A stretch of DNA of 64,000 nucleotides from Streptomyces formicae (GCF_002556545.1 NZ_CP022685.1:8782001-8846000), one strand, 5' to 3'; numbered from the stretch's first letter, positions 43,134 to 52,207 are shown. Notes: a model not told the origin generated them from the sequence alone. Numbers and translations are program-made.

Positions 43134-43502
43134 ATGGATGAAGGCGCGCAGTTGACGCAGGGTGAGGCGGGCACCGGGTATGAGGTGTTTCACACCGACT
43201 GCCCGGCGCGCGACGTGGTCGACCACGTGACCAGCAAGTGGGGCATCTGGGTCCTGATCGCCTTGCGGAGCAACGACCTTCGGTTCTACGAACTGCGCGA
43301 CAGCATCCGGGGCATCAGCGAGAAGATGCTCGCTCAGACCCTGCGCGCGCTGGTGGAGGACGGCCTGGTCTGGCGCGAGGTCGAGCCGACGACACCGCCC
43401 CAAGTCACGTACGGACTGACCGAGTTCGGTCAGCACCTGGGCGAGCCGGTGACGGAGCTGTTCGACCGGATCACGGAGCGGCTGTCCCGCTCGTCGGCCT
43501 AG
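43134..43502 (+). CDS. HxlR-family transcriptional regulator
   Basis: A 122-residue winged-helix regulator. An early Cys in 'HTDCPARDVVDHV' is the redox/electrophile-sensing position of YodB-type members. 'SKWGIWVLIALRSNDLRFYELRD' and 'GISEKMLAQTLRALVEDGLVWRE' are the DNA-binding helices, and 'YGLTEFGQHL' the wing. Likely represses the divergent NmrA-like reductase and itself. Confidence 0.92.
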   Translation: MDEGAQLTQGEAGTGYEVFHTDCPARDVVDHVTSKWGIWVLIALRSNDLRFYELRDSIRGISEKMLAQTLRALVEDGLVWREVEPTTPPQVTYGLTEFGQHLGEPVTELFDRITERLSRSSA

Positions 43503-43700
43503 GCACAGGGCGTACAACCGAGGGCTGACGGCGGCGTGGTGATTGTCCTCCGCGGGCGGATGCGGCGCGGGAGCGCCGGGTGACAGCGTTCCTGTCATGC
43601 GTACGGGCGGTGGCAGAAGACGCCGGTGCGTGGCAGCGGGCCCGTCGGTGAAGGTCAGGTCGGTCGGGCCCGGTTTCGTCCAGGAGACCCGGGAGACACC

Positions 43701-44896
43701 GTGACGTTCACACCGTTCGAGAGTCGGAGAGGTTTCGGGCGCCGTCGGCTGCTGACGGCCGCGCTGGCGGCGGGAGCGGCCGTGCCGCTCGGTCTCGCCG
43801 GGCCCGCACGCTCGGCCACCGGTGACCCGGCCCCGGCGCGCCTCACGCTGCCCCGTCCCACGGGACCGCACCCGGTGGGCACCGTGGCGTTGCGGCTGCG
43901 CGGCGCGGTGGGTCCCGGCGGGCGGCGCAGGGACCTGATGACGAGCCTCTGGTATCCCGCCCGGGACGTCGAGCGGTACCCGCGGGCGCCGTGGATGACC
44001 GAGGGCGCACTGCGGGAGCTGCTCGCCGCCTCGGGGTTCGCCCCCGATGTCGTACGGTCCCGCTCACCGCCGGTCACCAGGGAGCCCCGGCGCGGCGGAG
44101 CGACCGGGGGCTGCCCGTCGTGGTGTTCTCGCACGGGGCGCACAGCCACCGCGCGGACCACACGGTGATCGTGCAGGAACTGGCCAGCCGGGGCTACGCG
44201 GTGGTGACGGTGGACCACACCTACGACGCGTTCACCGAGTTTCCCGACGGCCGCGTCCTCGTCCCGTCCAGGGACCCGCAGCACGCGATGGGGCCTGCGG
44301 ACTTCGCCGCGGACATCCGCTTCGTCCTGGACCGCGTCGAGGACCTCGCCGAGGGGCGCGGTCCAGGCAGCGAAGGACCGCCGCTGCCCGAGCACCTTGC
44401 CGGTGCGCTCGACACCCGGCGCATCGGCGTGTTCGGCTGGTCGAAGGGCGGGACGGCGACCGCCCACGTCATGGCCGCCGATCCGCGGGTGCGGGCCGGG
44501 CTGAGCCTCGACGCCCCGATGGAACCCCTCGTCTCCGGCGACCTCGACCGGCCCTTCATGATGATGACCGCCACGTTCCCCCGGCAGGACGATCCCCATG
44601 TCGCCGCGTTCTGGGAGCGGTTGCGCGGCTGGCGGCTGGACATCAGGGCCCAGGGAGCCGTCCACTCCTCGTACGGCGACAACCAGGTGCTCATCCCCCA
44701 ACTGGCGAAGTTGGTGGGAATGAGCGACGAGGAGCTGGGCGACTGGATCGGCACGCTGGATCCGGATCGTGCCGTACGCATCCAGCAGGCGTACCCGTCG
44801 GCGTTCTTCGACCTGCACCTGCGCCACCGAAGGGGGCGCCTGCTCGAAGGGCCGTCGCGGCGGTTCCCTGAGGTGGCGTTCCTCGGGAGCTCGTGA
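43701..44896 (+). pseudogene. Frameshifted secreted alpha/beta hydrolase (PAF-acetylhydrolase/lipase-like)
   Basis: Two overlapping frames together make one hydrolase of about 398 residues. The first (from GTG 43701, GGGAG upstream) carries a twin-arginine signal 'FGRRRLLTAALAAG' and the N-terminal domain up to about 'ASGFAPDVV'. The second picks up with 'VPLTAGHQGAPARRS', then 'LPVVVFSHGAHSHRADH', the nucleophile 'GVFGWSKGG' and the late His in 'GAVHSSYG'. The switch is near 44055-44062 and fits a single-base loss. Either a true pseudogene or a sequencing error; every catalytic landmark is intact after the shift. Confidence 0.8.
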
Positions 44897-45162
44897 CCGC
44901 GTCAGGGTCGCCTCCTGCTGAGTGGCCGGTTCTCAGCCGAGCAGCAACTCGCGGGTGCGGGCGAGGAGGTCGTACTGCCCCTGGCTACCCGGCGGCCCCT
45001 GTTCACCTGACTCCTGTTCACCGGTCATCGAAGCCAAGTTGACCCAACTGGACTCCGCGGACGACCACCGATGATAGGCCCGTGACCAGGCGTTTAGACT
45101 GCGACGCGGACCAACGTCGTGGCGAACGCGCCGCGACCGAACATTCTTTGGGGGAATTCCAC

Positions 45163-45660
45163 GTGCGTATCCGTACGGGGGCGGCTTCCGCTGCCCTGGC
45201 CACTCTGCTCGCCGTCGGTGCGGCCGTCCCGGCCCATGCCGCGGGCTCCGACACGCAGCAGTACCGCAGCGTCGCCTCCGCGACGTCCAGCCGTGCCGGC
45301 TCCGGCGTCGGCGCGTTTCAGACCCTGGGCGACAACGTCCACTTCTCGCACACGGTGCGGGGACACATCAACGCCCACGGCTGGTGGAAGAACCTGAGCG
45401 GCCCGGCGAGGGGCGTCAAGGCCAAGGTGACGGTGTGGCTCCAGGTCAAGCGCGGGGGTGAGTGGAAGACCCTCACCAAGGAGGCGAAGAACGTCTACTC
45501 GGGCGGCGGCAGCGGCAAGCGCACGGCGGCCGCGTACAAGTGCACCTACAACGTGGGCGTGCACGAGTTCCGCAGCGTCATCGACGTCGACCTGATCGGC
45601 TACCCGGACGACAGCCACAAGAAGATCACCGCGACGCAGAAGCTCGGCTGCGGTTTGTGA
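45163..45660 (+). CDS. Secreted protein of unknown function
   Basis: A 165-residue exported protein: signal peptide 1-27 ending A-H-A, then a mature beta-rich domain with Trp-Trp in 'AHGWWKNLSGPARG', Lys-rich strands and two Cys, one in 'AYKCTYNVG' and one near the end 'KLGCGL', likely a disulfide. GTG 45163 has GGGGGA 7 bases upstream. I do not recognise the family. A textbook terminator follows. Confidence 0.8.
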   Translation: MRIRTGAASAALATLLAVGAAVPAHAAGSDTQQYRSVASATSSRAGSGVGAFQTLGDNVHFSHTVRGHINAHGWWKNLSGPARGVKAKVTVWLQVKRGGEWKTLTKEAKNVYSGGGSGKRTAAAYKCTYNVGVHEFRSVIDVDLIGYPDDSHKKITATQKLGCGL

Positions 45661-45715
45661 CCAGGGGCTGGTCACGGGCTGACCAGGGGCTGATCAAGGG
45701 CCCGATGAAGGACTG

Positions 45716-45750
45716 AGGCGGTGCCGGAGCGTGATGCTCCGGCACCGCCT
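45716..45750 (+). terminator. Strong hairpin terminator with T-rich tail
   Basis: AGGCGGTGCCGGAGC and GCTCCGGCACCGCCT, perfect 15-bp arms with a 5-base loop, followed by GCTTTG; it terminates the secreted-protein gene. Confidence 0.9.
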
Positions 45751-45814
45751 GCTTTGTGCCCAGCGGGCCGCGCCGCATGCCTAACAACTTCAAAAAACTA
45801 GCGATACCGAAAAG

Positions 45815-45825
45815 CTAACTGTTAG
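45815..45825. promoter_or_regulatory. Short palindrome before the MDR oxidoreductase
   Basis: CTAACTGTTAG, a perfect 11-base palindrome within an AT-rich stretch (45780-45840), ends 16 bases before the ATG. It is a plausible repressor site; no regulator gene is adjacent. Confidence 0.4.
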
Positions 45826-45841
45826 TGCTACGGTCATCGGC

Positions 45842-46735
45842 ATGAAGAAAGTGAGCTTCGCCGAGTTCGGCGGCCCCGACGTCCTGCACCTGATAGCTGC
45901 CGAGGAGCCCCACGCGGGCCCGGGCCGGATACGTATCGCCGTACGGGCGGCGGGCGTGAACCCCGTCGACTGGAGGATCCGCGAAGGCCAGTTCCGCGAG
46001 GTCCGCCCGCTCGACCTGCCCGCCGGGGTCGGCCTGGACGCCGCCGGAGTGGTGGACGAGGTCGGCGAGGGAGTCGAAGGGGTCGAGGTCGGCGACCGGG
46101 TGTTCGGCGAAGGAGTCGACACCTACGCCGAGTTGGCGGTCCTTTCGGCGTGGGCCCGGATGCCGGAGGGGCTGACGTTCGAGGAGGCGGCGGGGTACCC
46201 CTCGGTGGTGGAGACCGCGCTGCGCGTCATCCGTGAGAGCGGCGTGCGGCCCGGGCAGACGCTGCTGGTCAGCGGCGCGTCCGGGGGAGTGGGTTCGGCG
46301 GTCCTGCAGATCGCCCGTGACCGTGGCATCACGGTGATCGGCGTGGCCGGTGCCGCGAACCTGGAGTATCTGCGGGACCTGGGCGCCCTCGCCACCACGT
46401 ACGGCGACGGCTGGGTGGAGCGGGTGCGCGCACTGGGCACCGTGGACGCCGCGCTCGATCTGGCCGGTTCGGGCGTGATCCGTGAACTGGTCGAGCTGAC
46501 AGGAGATCCGCGGAGGGTGATCTCCATCGCCGATCTGGGGGCGCCGGACCTGGGCGTTCGGTTCTCCGGCGTGGCGGGCAGCGTGCCGGACGCGCTCGCC
46601 GAGGCCGTCGACCTCATCGCGCGGGGCAAGCTCCACATCCCGGTCGAGAAGTCGTACGCGCTCGCCGACGCGGCGGCGGCACACGTGGACAGCCAGGCCG
46701 GTCACACACGGGGGCGGCGGGTCATCGTCATCTGA
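45842..46735 (+). CDS. Zinc-independent MDR/quinone oxidoreductase
   Basis: A 297-residue medium-chain dehydrogenase/reductase of the quinone-oxidoreductase group. 'VRAAGVNPVDWRIREG' (residue about 36), 'GLDAAGVVDEVGEGV' in the GroES-like half, the NADPH site 'LLVSGASGGVGSAVLQIARDRG' split at about 140-160, and a C-terminal 'GKLHIPVEKSYALADAAAAH'. No zinc-ligand cysteines, consistent with a zeta-crystallin-like reductase for quinones or enones. Confidence 0.9.
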   Translation: MKKVSFAEFGGPDVLHLIAAEEPHAGPGRIRIAVRAAGVNPVDWRIREGQFREVRPLDLPAGVGLDAAGVVDEVGEGVEGVEVGDRVFGEGVDTYAELAVLSAWARMPEGLTFEEAAGYPSVVETALRVIRESGVRPGQTLLVSGASGGVGSAVLQIARDRGITVIGVAGAANLEYLRDLGALATTYGDGWVERVRALGTVDAALDLAGSGVIRELVELTGDPRRVISIADLGAPDLGVRFSGVAGSVPDALAEAVDLIARGKLHIPVEKSYALADAAAAHVDSQAGHTRGRRVIVI

Positions 46736-46763
46736 ACGGCCGTCTCCTGCCCGGCTGTACGGC

Positions 46764-46797
46764 CCGGCAGGCCGCCTTCCACGCGGCGGCCTGCCGG
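46764..46797 (+). terminator. Hairpin terminator
   Basis: CCGGCAGGCCGCC and GGCGGCCTGCCGG, perfect 13-bp arms with an 8-base loop, 28 bases after the oxidoreductase stop. Confidence 0.75.
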
Positions 46798-46841
46798 ACC
46801 CGGCCGATACGTGTGCGACACAGAAGGACACAAGGAGCCCC

Positions 46842-47963
46842 ATGCACACTCCTGTCACCATCATCGGCGCCGGACTCGGCGGCCTCGTCCTGGCCCGCGT
46901 CCTGCACCTCCACGGCATCCCGGTCACGGTCTACGAGGCGGACGCCTCCGTGACGACGCGTTCGCAGGGCGGGATGCTCGACATCCATGAAGACAACGGT
47001 CAACTCGCGCTCAAAGACGCTGACGTGATGGACGAGTTCCGGGTCCTCATCCTGGAGGGCCGCCAAGCGATACGGCTCATGGACCGCGACGGAACCGTCC
47101 TGTTCGAGAAGGCCGACGACGGCACGGGCGCGAGCCCCGAGGTGCAGCGCGGCGAACTCCGGCAGATCCTGCTCGACGCGCTCCCCGAGGGCACCGTCCG
47201 ATGGGGCCACAAGGTCACCGGCGTCCGTGCCCTCACCGACGGCCGCCACGAGGTGACCTTCGCCGACGGCCATGCCGTCGACACGCGCCTCCTGGTCGGC
47301 GCGGACGGCGCATGGTCACGTGTCCGACCGCTGCTCTCCGACGCCACACCCGCGTACGTCGGCCGGTCCTTCGTCGAGACCCACCTGCTCGACGCCGACA
47401 CCCGCCACCCGGCCACCGCGAAAGCGGTCGGCGGCGGGACGCTCGTCGCTTTCGACCCGGACGGGAACGGGAAGTGGCTCGTGGCCCACCGGGAAAGGGG
47501 CGGGGCCCTCCACGCCTACATCACCCTGGCCGAGCCGCGGAGTTGGTTCGACACCATCGATTTCACCGATGCCGACGCGGCCACCGCGCGGATCGCGGCG
47601 GAGTACGACGGCTGGGCACCCGAACTCACCGCCCTGATCACCGAGGGCAGCACGACTCCGGTCCTGCGCCCCCTTCACGCACTGCCGGTCGGGCACCGGT
47701 GGGACCGGGTGCCGGGGGTGACGCTTCTCGGCGACGCCGCCCACCTCTCGACGCCCAACGGTGCAGGCGCGGGCCTGGCCATGCTGGACGGTGCCGAACT
47801 CGGCAAGGCCATCGCCGCCCACCCCGGCGACGTCGAGACGGCCCTCGCCGCGTACGAGCGAGAGCTGTTCCCCCGCAGCGCCGATGCGGCCGCCGCGGTC
47901 GCGCACCACCCCACGCCCCAGGAAATGATGGCCTTCTTCACCGGCCGAGAATCGCTGACGTGA
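46842..47963 (+). CDS. TetX-like FAD-dependent monooxygenase
   Basis: A 373-residue class-A flavoprotein monooxygenase. FAD motif 'IIGAGLGGLVLARVL', the substrate-side 'SQGGMLDIHEDNGQLAL' that parallels the 'GGTLDLH..GQ' block of TetX, 'LLVGADGAWSRVRPLL' (DG motif) and 'LLGDAAHLSTPNGAGAGLAM' (GD motif). Length and motif order match tetracycline destructases and related actinobacterial enzymes, but many relatives act on other aromatics. AAGGAG precedes ATG by 5 bases. No tetracycline cluster is visible. Confidence 0.87.
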   Translation: MHTPVTIIGAGLGGLVLARVLHLHGIPVTVYEADASVTTRSQGGMLDIHEDNGQLALKDADVMDEFRVLILEGRQAIRLMDRDGTVLFEKADDGTGASPEVQRGELRQILLDALPEGTVRWGHKVTGVRALTDGRHEVTFADGHAVDTRLLVGADGAWSRVRPLLSDATPAYVGRSFVETHLLDADTRHPATAKAVGGGTLVAFDPDGNGKWLVAHRERGGALHAYITLAEPRSWFDTIDFTDADAATARIAAEYDGWAPELTALITEGSTTPVLRPLHALPVGHRWDRVPGVTLLGDAAHLSTPNGAGAGLAMLDGAELGKAIAAHPGDVETALAAYERELFPRSADAAAAVAHHPTPQEMMAFFTGRESLT

Positions 47964-48016
47964 CCGCCACCGCCGTCGAGGAGGGCCCGCCCCTGCTCGA
48001 CGGCGGCTTCATGGTC

Positions 48017-48739
48017 CTACTTCAGGTGACGGTCGTAGAACCGGCCCCCGTCCTCCACCTCGAACCACGGGGTACCGACGTGTCCGCCCAGATTGGCGTG
48101 CAGCGTCTTCTCCTTGCTGCCGAAGGCGTCGAACAGGTCAAGGGCCCGCTGCCGGGGGTTCCCTTCGTCGTCCCACTGCAACAGGAGCAGCAGCGGAACG
48201 GTGACCTGCCGGGCCTCCTCGCGCTGGGCGCGGGGTACGAAGCCACCGGCGAAGAAGCCGGCGGCCGCGATGCGCGGATCGACCGCCGCGAGGTGGATGC
48301 CGAGGGCGGTCCACCCCGAGTACCCGACAGGGCCGCCGATCTCGGGCAGCGTGAGGAGGGCGTCCAGGGTGGTCCGCCACTCCGGGACCGCCTTCTCGAC
48401 CAGGGGGCCGATGAGCGACTCGAAGATCTCGTCGACCGGCTCACCGGCCTGCATCGCCCGGCGGAGCTCGGCGCGGACCTGTTCGTCGGCGGCGGAACGG
48501 GGCCGGTCACCGCATCCGGCGGCGTCGATGGTGGCCACCGCGTAGCCGTACGACGCGGTGTGCCGGGCCCGGGCCACCAGCCGGGGCTGCGCCTTGGGCA
48601 GTCCGTTGTTGTGGGCCATCAGGATCAGCGGGGTCGGTGCGGCGGATTCAGGCGTCCACAGGGTGCCGGGGATCTCGCCGAGGGTGAACTCGCGCTCGAG
48701 GATGCCGTCGTCGAGGCGTTGTTCGGAAGTGAATTGCAT
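48017..48739 (-). CDS. Alpha/beta hydrolase (dienelactone-hydrolase-like)
   Basis: A 240-residue hydrolase. 'TPLILMAHNNGLPKAQPRLV' is the strand/oxyanion region, the nucleophile elbow is 'VGYSGWTALG' (G-x-S-G-W in place of the usual G-x-S-x-G), and 'LLLLLQWDDEGNPRQRAL' and 'HANLGGHVGTPWFE' supply the Asp and His. GAAAGG is 7 bases before the ATG. Monocistronic; substrate unknown. Confidence 0.82.
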   Translation of the reverse strand: MQFTSEQRLDDGILEREFTLGEIPGTLWTPESAAPTPLILMAHNNGLPKAQPRLVARARHTASYGYAVATIDAAGCGDRPRSAADEQVRAELRRAMQAGEPVDEIFESLIGPLVEKAVPEWRTTLDALLTLPEIGGPVGYSGWTALGIHLAAVDPRIAAAGFFAGGFVPRAQREEARQVTVPLLLLLQWDDEGNPRQRALDLFDAFGSKEKTLHANLGGHVGTPWFEVEDGGRFYDRHLK

Positions 48740-48994
48740 GATCGTGCCTTTCGGGAGTGCACAGGAACGGCGCTCCCGGACGACCTGTCTATCGTCCGAC
48801 CGTGACCCCGGAGGAGAGCACCCACGTCGATACGTTCACGGGTACCACCTCCTCTTCTCTCGCACGGCCTCCAGGAAAGTAGCAGCAGGCGCGAAGGCCC
48901 GCCAACGAATTTCTCGACGCCATACTCCGAGCCCCCGGCGCCTACCCTGCGGCCCGCCGCCGGACCCGAGAAGGCGCCGCATTATGTTGGCCGG

Positions 48995-49447
48995 ATGCAG
49001 CCACAGCAGGACCACCCCGCCCCGCCCCCACCCACCGCCCCGACGGCGACCGCGCGATCACGCGGCCGAACCGCGACCGCGGCCGTGTGGCTGGCCGTTG
49101 GCCTCGTCATCGGGGGCGGGGGAGTCGGCGCGGCGTGGGCGCTGAACGGCGACGGTACGACGTCGGAGAGCGGGACGGCGGCTGCCGACGCGCACGCCGC
49201 GTGCGAGGCGCTCGACGGATTCGACGAGTCGCGGTACACGGAGAAGGGCCCGACCGGCGAGATCGCGGTGAACCGGTACGCCGCGGCGGGAGCCTTCTCG
49301 GCGTCGGCCGCCGCGGGCGACGAGCGGTACGAGCCGCTCGCCCAGGCGATCCGCCGCTCGCAGGAGCGCCACGCCAGGGTCTTCGACTTCGACGCCGCCG
49401 CGAAACGGGACTTGGACAAGGCCCGCGGGATCTGCCGGGACCTGTAG
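48995..49447 (+). CDS. Single-pass membrane-anchored small protein
   Basis: A 150-residue protein with a Pro/Thr-rich cytoplasmic start, one TM helix at about 26-50 ('TAAVWLAVGLVIGGGGVGAAWAL') and an extracellular helical domain with two Cys ('HAACEALDGF' and the penultimate 'GICRDL'). Not recognised; resembles many actinobacterial anchored proteins of unknown role. The start ATG gives the expected topology. Confidence 0.75.
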   Translation: MQPQQDHPAPPPPTAPTATARSRGRTATAAVWLAVGLVIGGGGVGAAWALNGDGTTSESGTAAADAHAACEALDGFDESRYTEKGPTGEIAVNRYAAAGAFSASAAAGDERYEPLAQAIRRSQERHARVFDFDAAAKRDLDKARGICRDL

Positions 49448-49635
49448 CCCGCCCTCGCCGACGAGAGCTGAGGCGACACGCCGATGAGAGCCGAGGCGAC
49501 AGGGGAACTACCGATCAAACCCGGTGGCGTTCTAATCTCTTGACGGAGCGAAGCTCGGCCGTGTTGCTACCGACCGCTGCTCCTCTCCCGGGCTCCTGGA
49601 CCCGAGCCTGCACACATTCGTGTCGTCCGAGACCC

Positions 49636-49669
49636 GTTGGGGCCGCATCGCCGACTGTGCGGCCCCAAC
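49636..49669. repeat. Perfect inverted repeat (hairpin)
   Basis: GTTGGGGCCGCA and TGCGGCCCCAAC, perfect 12-bp arms with a 10-base loop, 188 bp after the preceding gene. It could be a distal terminator or the 3' end of a small transcript. Confidence 0.7.
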
Positions 49670-49770
49670 CGCCGCCCTCCTGTGCGCCCGGCTCGGAACT
49701 CCCGCTCCCGGCCGACGGCGGAGGGCAACCCGCGCGCGGGTCACGGGGGAGCCGTGCCCCACGCGCACCC

Positions 49771-49804
49771 GACGGCCGTCATCACGCGTGTGGTGACGGC
49801 CGTC
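49771..49804. repeat. Inverted repeat with nested palindromes
   Basis: GACGGCCGTCATCAC and GTGGTGACGGCCGTC, 15-base arms with one mismatch around GCGT. Each arm itself contains the 10-base palindrome GACGGCCGTC. This could be an operator pair for a dimeric regulator or a hairpin. Confidence 0.6.
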
Positions 49805-50004
49805 CCCATCCCGGGGTCACACCTTCAGAACCGGGTACGACCCCTGTCGCGACGCTACCGCCGACGGGTGGCCGCGCCCTCGCCCTTGACGGAATGTGCC
49901 ACGAATCTATGCCCGCACATTGCCCTCGACCCCCTCCGCGCATGCGAGTGTCGTGGTCTCTTTTAATGATCACCGGCCTGTGACCAGGGCCTTTCAATCG
50001 GGGG

Positions 50005-50697
50005 ATGAGTTGCTTGGGCGCGATTGTCTTCAACCTGACGACCGCCGCACTGATGGTGCTGATGTTCAAGAGCGGCATGCTCCTGATCGGTGACGGTGAC
50101 GTCCGTGAGCGGCCGGTTCCCTACGCGGCCCTCGCGCTCGCGGCCGTCGCTGTCGGCGCGGTGGTGCTCCAGCTGAGCTGGTCGGGGGCGATGGACACGT
50201 TGGACGGCGACCCGCACGAACCCGGCTGGTGGCGCGTGGTGACCTCGGTGTTCATGCAGAACGGCGGGGTGTTCGGGACCGTCTGGAACATCGCCACCCT
50301 CGCGGTGATCGCCGCGCTGGCGCAATGGTTCTGGGGCGGGCCGCTGATGCTCGCGCTGTTCGCGGGCGGCATTCTGCTGCCGCAGCGGATCGACGCGCTC
50401 TTCGGCGAGAGCGCCCCGAGCACGGACCCGCGCAACTTCGCGGGAAGCTCCGGCGCGACGTACTTCCTCGCCGCGACGCTCGCGGCGGGGCTCGTGCTGT
50501 CGAGCACCGATCCCAAGGCGCGCCTCATGGCGGTGGGCGTGCCGGTGGCCGGGCTCACGATGTGGCTGGCCCAGGAGAACGGCCACGGCCTGGTGGCCTG
50601 CTACGGCTTCGTACTCGGCGCCGTCGTTCTGCCGCTGGCCCGCCGCTCCCCGCGCGCCCTGCTGCCCACGCTCGCCGCTCGAAGCGAGAGGTCATGA
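50005..50697 (+). CDS. Rhomboid-like intramembrane protein
   Basis: A 230-residue membrane protein with six hydrophobic segments in the rhomboid layout. The L1-like 'GWWRVVTSVFMQNGGVFGTVWN' lacks the usual His of 'FLHGG', the catalytic Ser motif is 'GSSGATYFLAA' (Gly-Ser-Ser-Gly) and the last TM has His in 'NGHGLVACYGFVLG'. The Ser/His pair needed for proteolysis is therefore plausibly present. It may be an active rhomboid protease or a close inactive relative. The ribosome-binding site before ATG 50005 is weak. Confidence 0.7.
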   Translation: MSCLGAIVFNLTTAALMVLMFKSGMLLIGDGDVRERPVPYAALALAAVAVGAVVLQLSWSGAMDTLDGDPHEPGWWRVVTSVFMQNGGVFGTVWNIATLAVIAALAQWFWGGPLMLALFAGGILLPQRIDALFGESAPSTDPRNFAGSSGATYFLAATLAAGLVLSSTDPKARLMAVGVPVAGLTMWLAQENGHGLVACYGFVLGAVVLPLARRSPRALLPTLAARSERS

Positions 50698-50703
50698 GCA
50701 GGC

Positions 50704-51252
50704 TCAACCGGACGGCGTGACCGGGGACCAGGCGCCCATCCACTGCTGAGCGCCCCACGCCTCGTACCGCCGCACCTCGGTGAACCCCAGTTTCGCCGCG
50801 AGACGCATCGAGCGGTGGTTGGCGGTCTGGGTGCAGAGCACCACCGGCTCGCCTGGCCGTGCGTCGGCGAACCAGGCGAGCGCCGCCGCGCACGCCTCGA
50901 CGGCGTAGCCGTGTCCCCATGCCGTCGGCAGGAGCAGGTAGCCGAGTTCGGCCTCTCCGGCATCCGGGCGCACCTGACTGCGACGTTCCGCGTCGCGTCG
51001 GTTGAGTTCGACGGTGCCGATCATCGCGCCGTCGAGCTCGATCACGAAGAGGCCGGGCCGCCTCCCGGGCGTCTCGGGCAACGCGCGCTCGCACTCGTCG
51101 CGAGGCCGCGGGCCGCCCAGGTAGGTGCCCACTTCCGGCGATGCGAACAGCTCCACGAACGCCGCTCGGTCCCGGGCCTCGGACGCGCGGAGCACGAGGC
51201 GTTCGGTCCTTATCGGGGCGGGCGGCCAGGCGACTTGACCGGGTTCAGCCAT
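50704..51252 (-). CDS. GNAT-family acetyltransferase (RimJ-like)
   Basis: A 182-residue N-acetyltransferase. 'IRTERLVLRASEARDRAAFVEL' opens the domain as in RimJ/RimL relatives, 'FVIELDGAMIGTVEL' is the central strand, 'GYLLLPTAWGHGYAVEAC' the acetyl-CoA motif A and 'TANHRSMRLAAKLGFTEV' motif B. It could modify a protein N-terminus, a ribosomal protein or an amine. The next gene on this strand is a methyltransferase 20 bases upstream, so they may be co-transcribed. Confidence 0.9.
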   Translation of the reverse strand: MAEPGQVAWPPAPIRTERLVLRASEARDRAAFVELFASPEVGTYLGGPRPRDECERALPETPGRRPGLFVIELDGAMIGTVELNRRDAERRSQVRPDAGEAELGYLLLPTAWGHGYAVEACAAALAWFADARPGEPVVLCTQTANHRSMRLAAKLGFTEVRRYEAWGAQQWMGAWSPVTPSG

Positions 51253-51272
51253 GGCGGGGAACTTAGCGCACG

Positions 51273-52127
51273 TCAGGCGCGGCGTGCGGCCCAGACCGTG
51301 CGTTCGGTGCGTACGGCCAGGTCCTCGCGGCGCAGGATGCTGCGCGGACCGTCGATGTCGAGGAGTTCGTCGAGCGCGGCCAGGTCCTCGGCGCCGAGCG
51401 TCTCCGCGGCTGTGCCGCGGATGCGCTGCAGGCTGCCGCGGGCGTAGCGGCCGATCGCCTCGCTGCGGTCGCCTTCGATGTTCACGACGACGCTGCGCTC
51501 GTCCTCGACGAGGAATCCGGCGGCGGACAGCATCGGCCCCCAGTCGGCGCCGCGGTGCGGCACGTGCTCGGCGTGGAAGCTCTCGGTCGCGGCATGGCAG
51601 CGCTCCTCCAGGCCCGGCCGGTCCTCGGGGGCGTCCGCGGGCAGGAAGCGGGGGAAGCCGTCCAGTTCGACGACGGCGAACAGGCCGCCGGGCGCGAGCA
51701 TGTCGTGGACACCGCGCAGGGCCAGGTCGGGCCGGGCCATGTGGTGCATCGACGCCGAGGCCCACACCAGGTCGGGTGTACCGAGATCGGGCCACACGGA
51801 GTCGTCGAGGTCGGCCTGCACGGTGCGCACGCGTTCTCCCACCCCACGGGCGCACGCCTTCTCGCGCAGGTCCTTGAGATGGCTCGCCGAGGTGTCGACC
51901 GCGGTGATCCGCGCCTCGGGAAAGCGGTCGAGGAGGGCGAACGTGCCCGCTCCCGTGCCGCAGCCCAGATCCACGATCTGGCGGGGCGTGGTCTTCAGCG
52001 GGAGCCAGGCGGTGATGGACGCGATGTGCTCGGCGAGCACCTCGGCGTCCAGGTCGAGGATCTCCGCCTGGGCGCTGTCCTGGTGGTCGGCGCCGTGGTG
52101 GGGCGTGTGCTGGTGCGCTTGGGTCAT
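51273..52127 (-). CDS. Class I SAM-dependent methyltransferase
   Basis: A 284-residue methyltransferase with a His-rich N-terminus ('HQHTPHHGADHQ'). SAM motif I is 'IVDLGCGTGAGTFALLDRFP', followed by 'ITAVDTSASHLKDLREKA', 'DLVWASASMHHMARPD' and 'LAPGGLFAVVELDG'. The His stretch could bind metal but may be incidental. Substrate unknown. Same strand and spacing suggest an operon with the GNAT gene. Confidence 0.9.
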   Translation of the reverse strand: MTQAHQHTPHHGADHQDSAQAEILDLDAEVLAEHIASITAWLPLKTTPRQIVDLGCGTGAGTFALLDRFPEARITAVDTSASHLKDLREKACARGVGERVRTVQADLDDSVWPDLGTPDLVWASASMHHMARPDLALRGVHDMLAPGGLFAVVELDGFPRFLPADAPEDRPGLEERCHAATESFHAEHVPHRGADWGPMLSAAGFLVEDERSVVVNIEGDRSEAIGRYARGSLQRIRGTAAETLGAEDLAALDELLDIDGPRSILRREDLAVRTERTVWAARRA

Positions 52128-52207
52128 GCCGCCACCTTAAGCAGGGCATGCGCCATGGGCATCAAGCCTTGCGTCCTACGCAAGAAGATGGCTCGGTACG
52201 CTGCCCG

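Larger units (their letters stand above)
49448..50004. other. Gene-poor 557-bp intergenic region with two long inverted repeats
   Basis: No frame here has convincing codon bias or a family match. The region contains the two inverted repeats listed separately and TTGACG at 49886-49891, a possible -35 for the next gene. Two hairpins 100 bp apart without a coding gene raise the possibility of a small RNA or a leader. Confidence 0.45.

Noticed and set aside
44933-45028. A 31-codon minus-strand frame starting MTGEQESGEQ and ending ARTRELLLG
   Set aside because: Its composition is reasonable, but there is no ribosome-binding site, family match or operon context; it could be a gene remnant.
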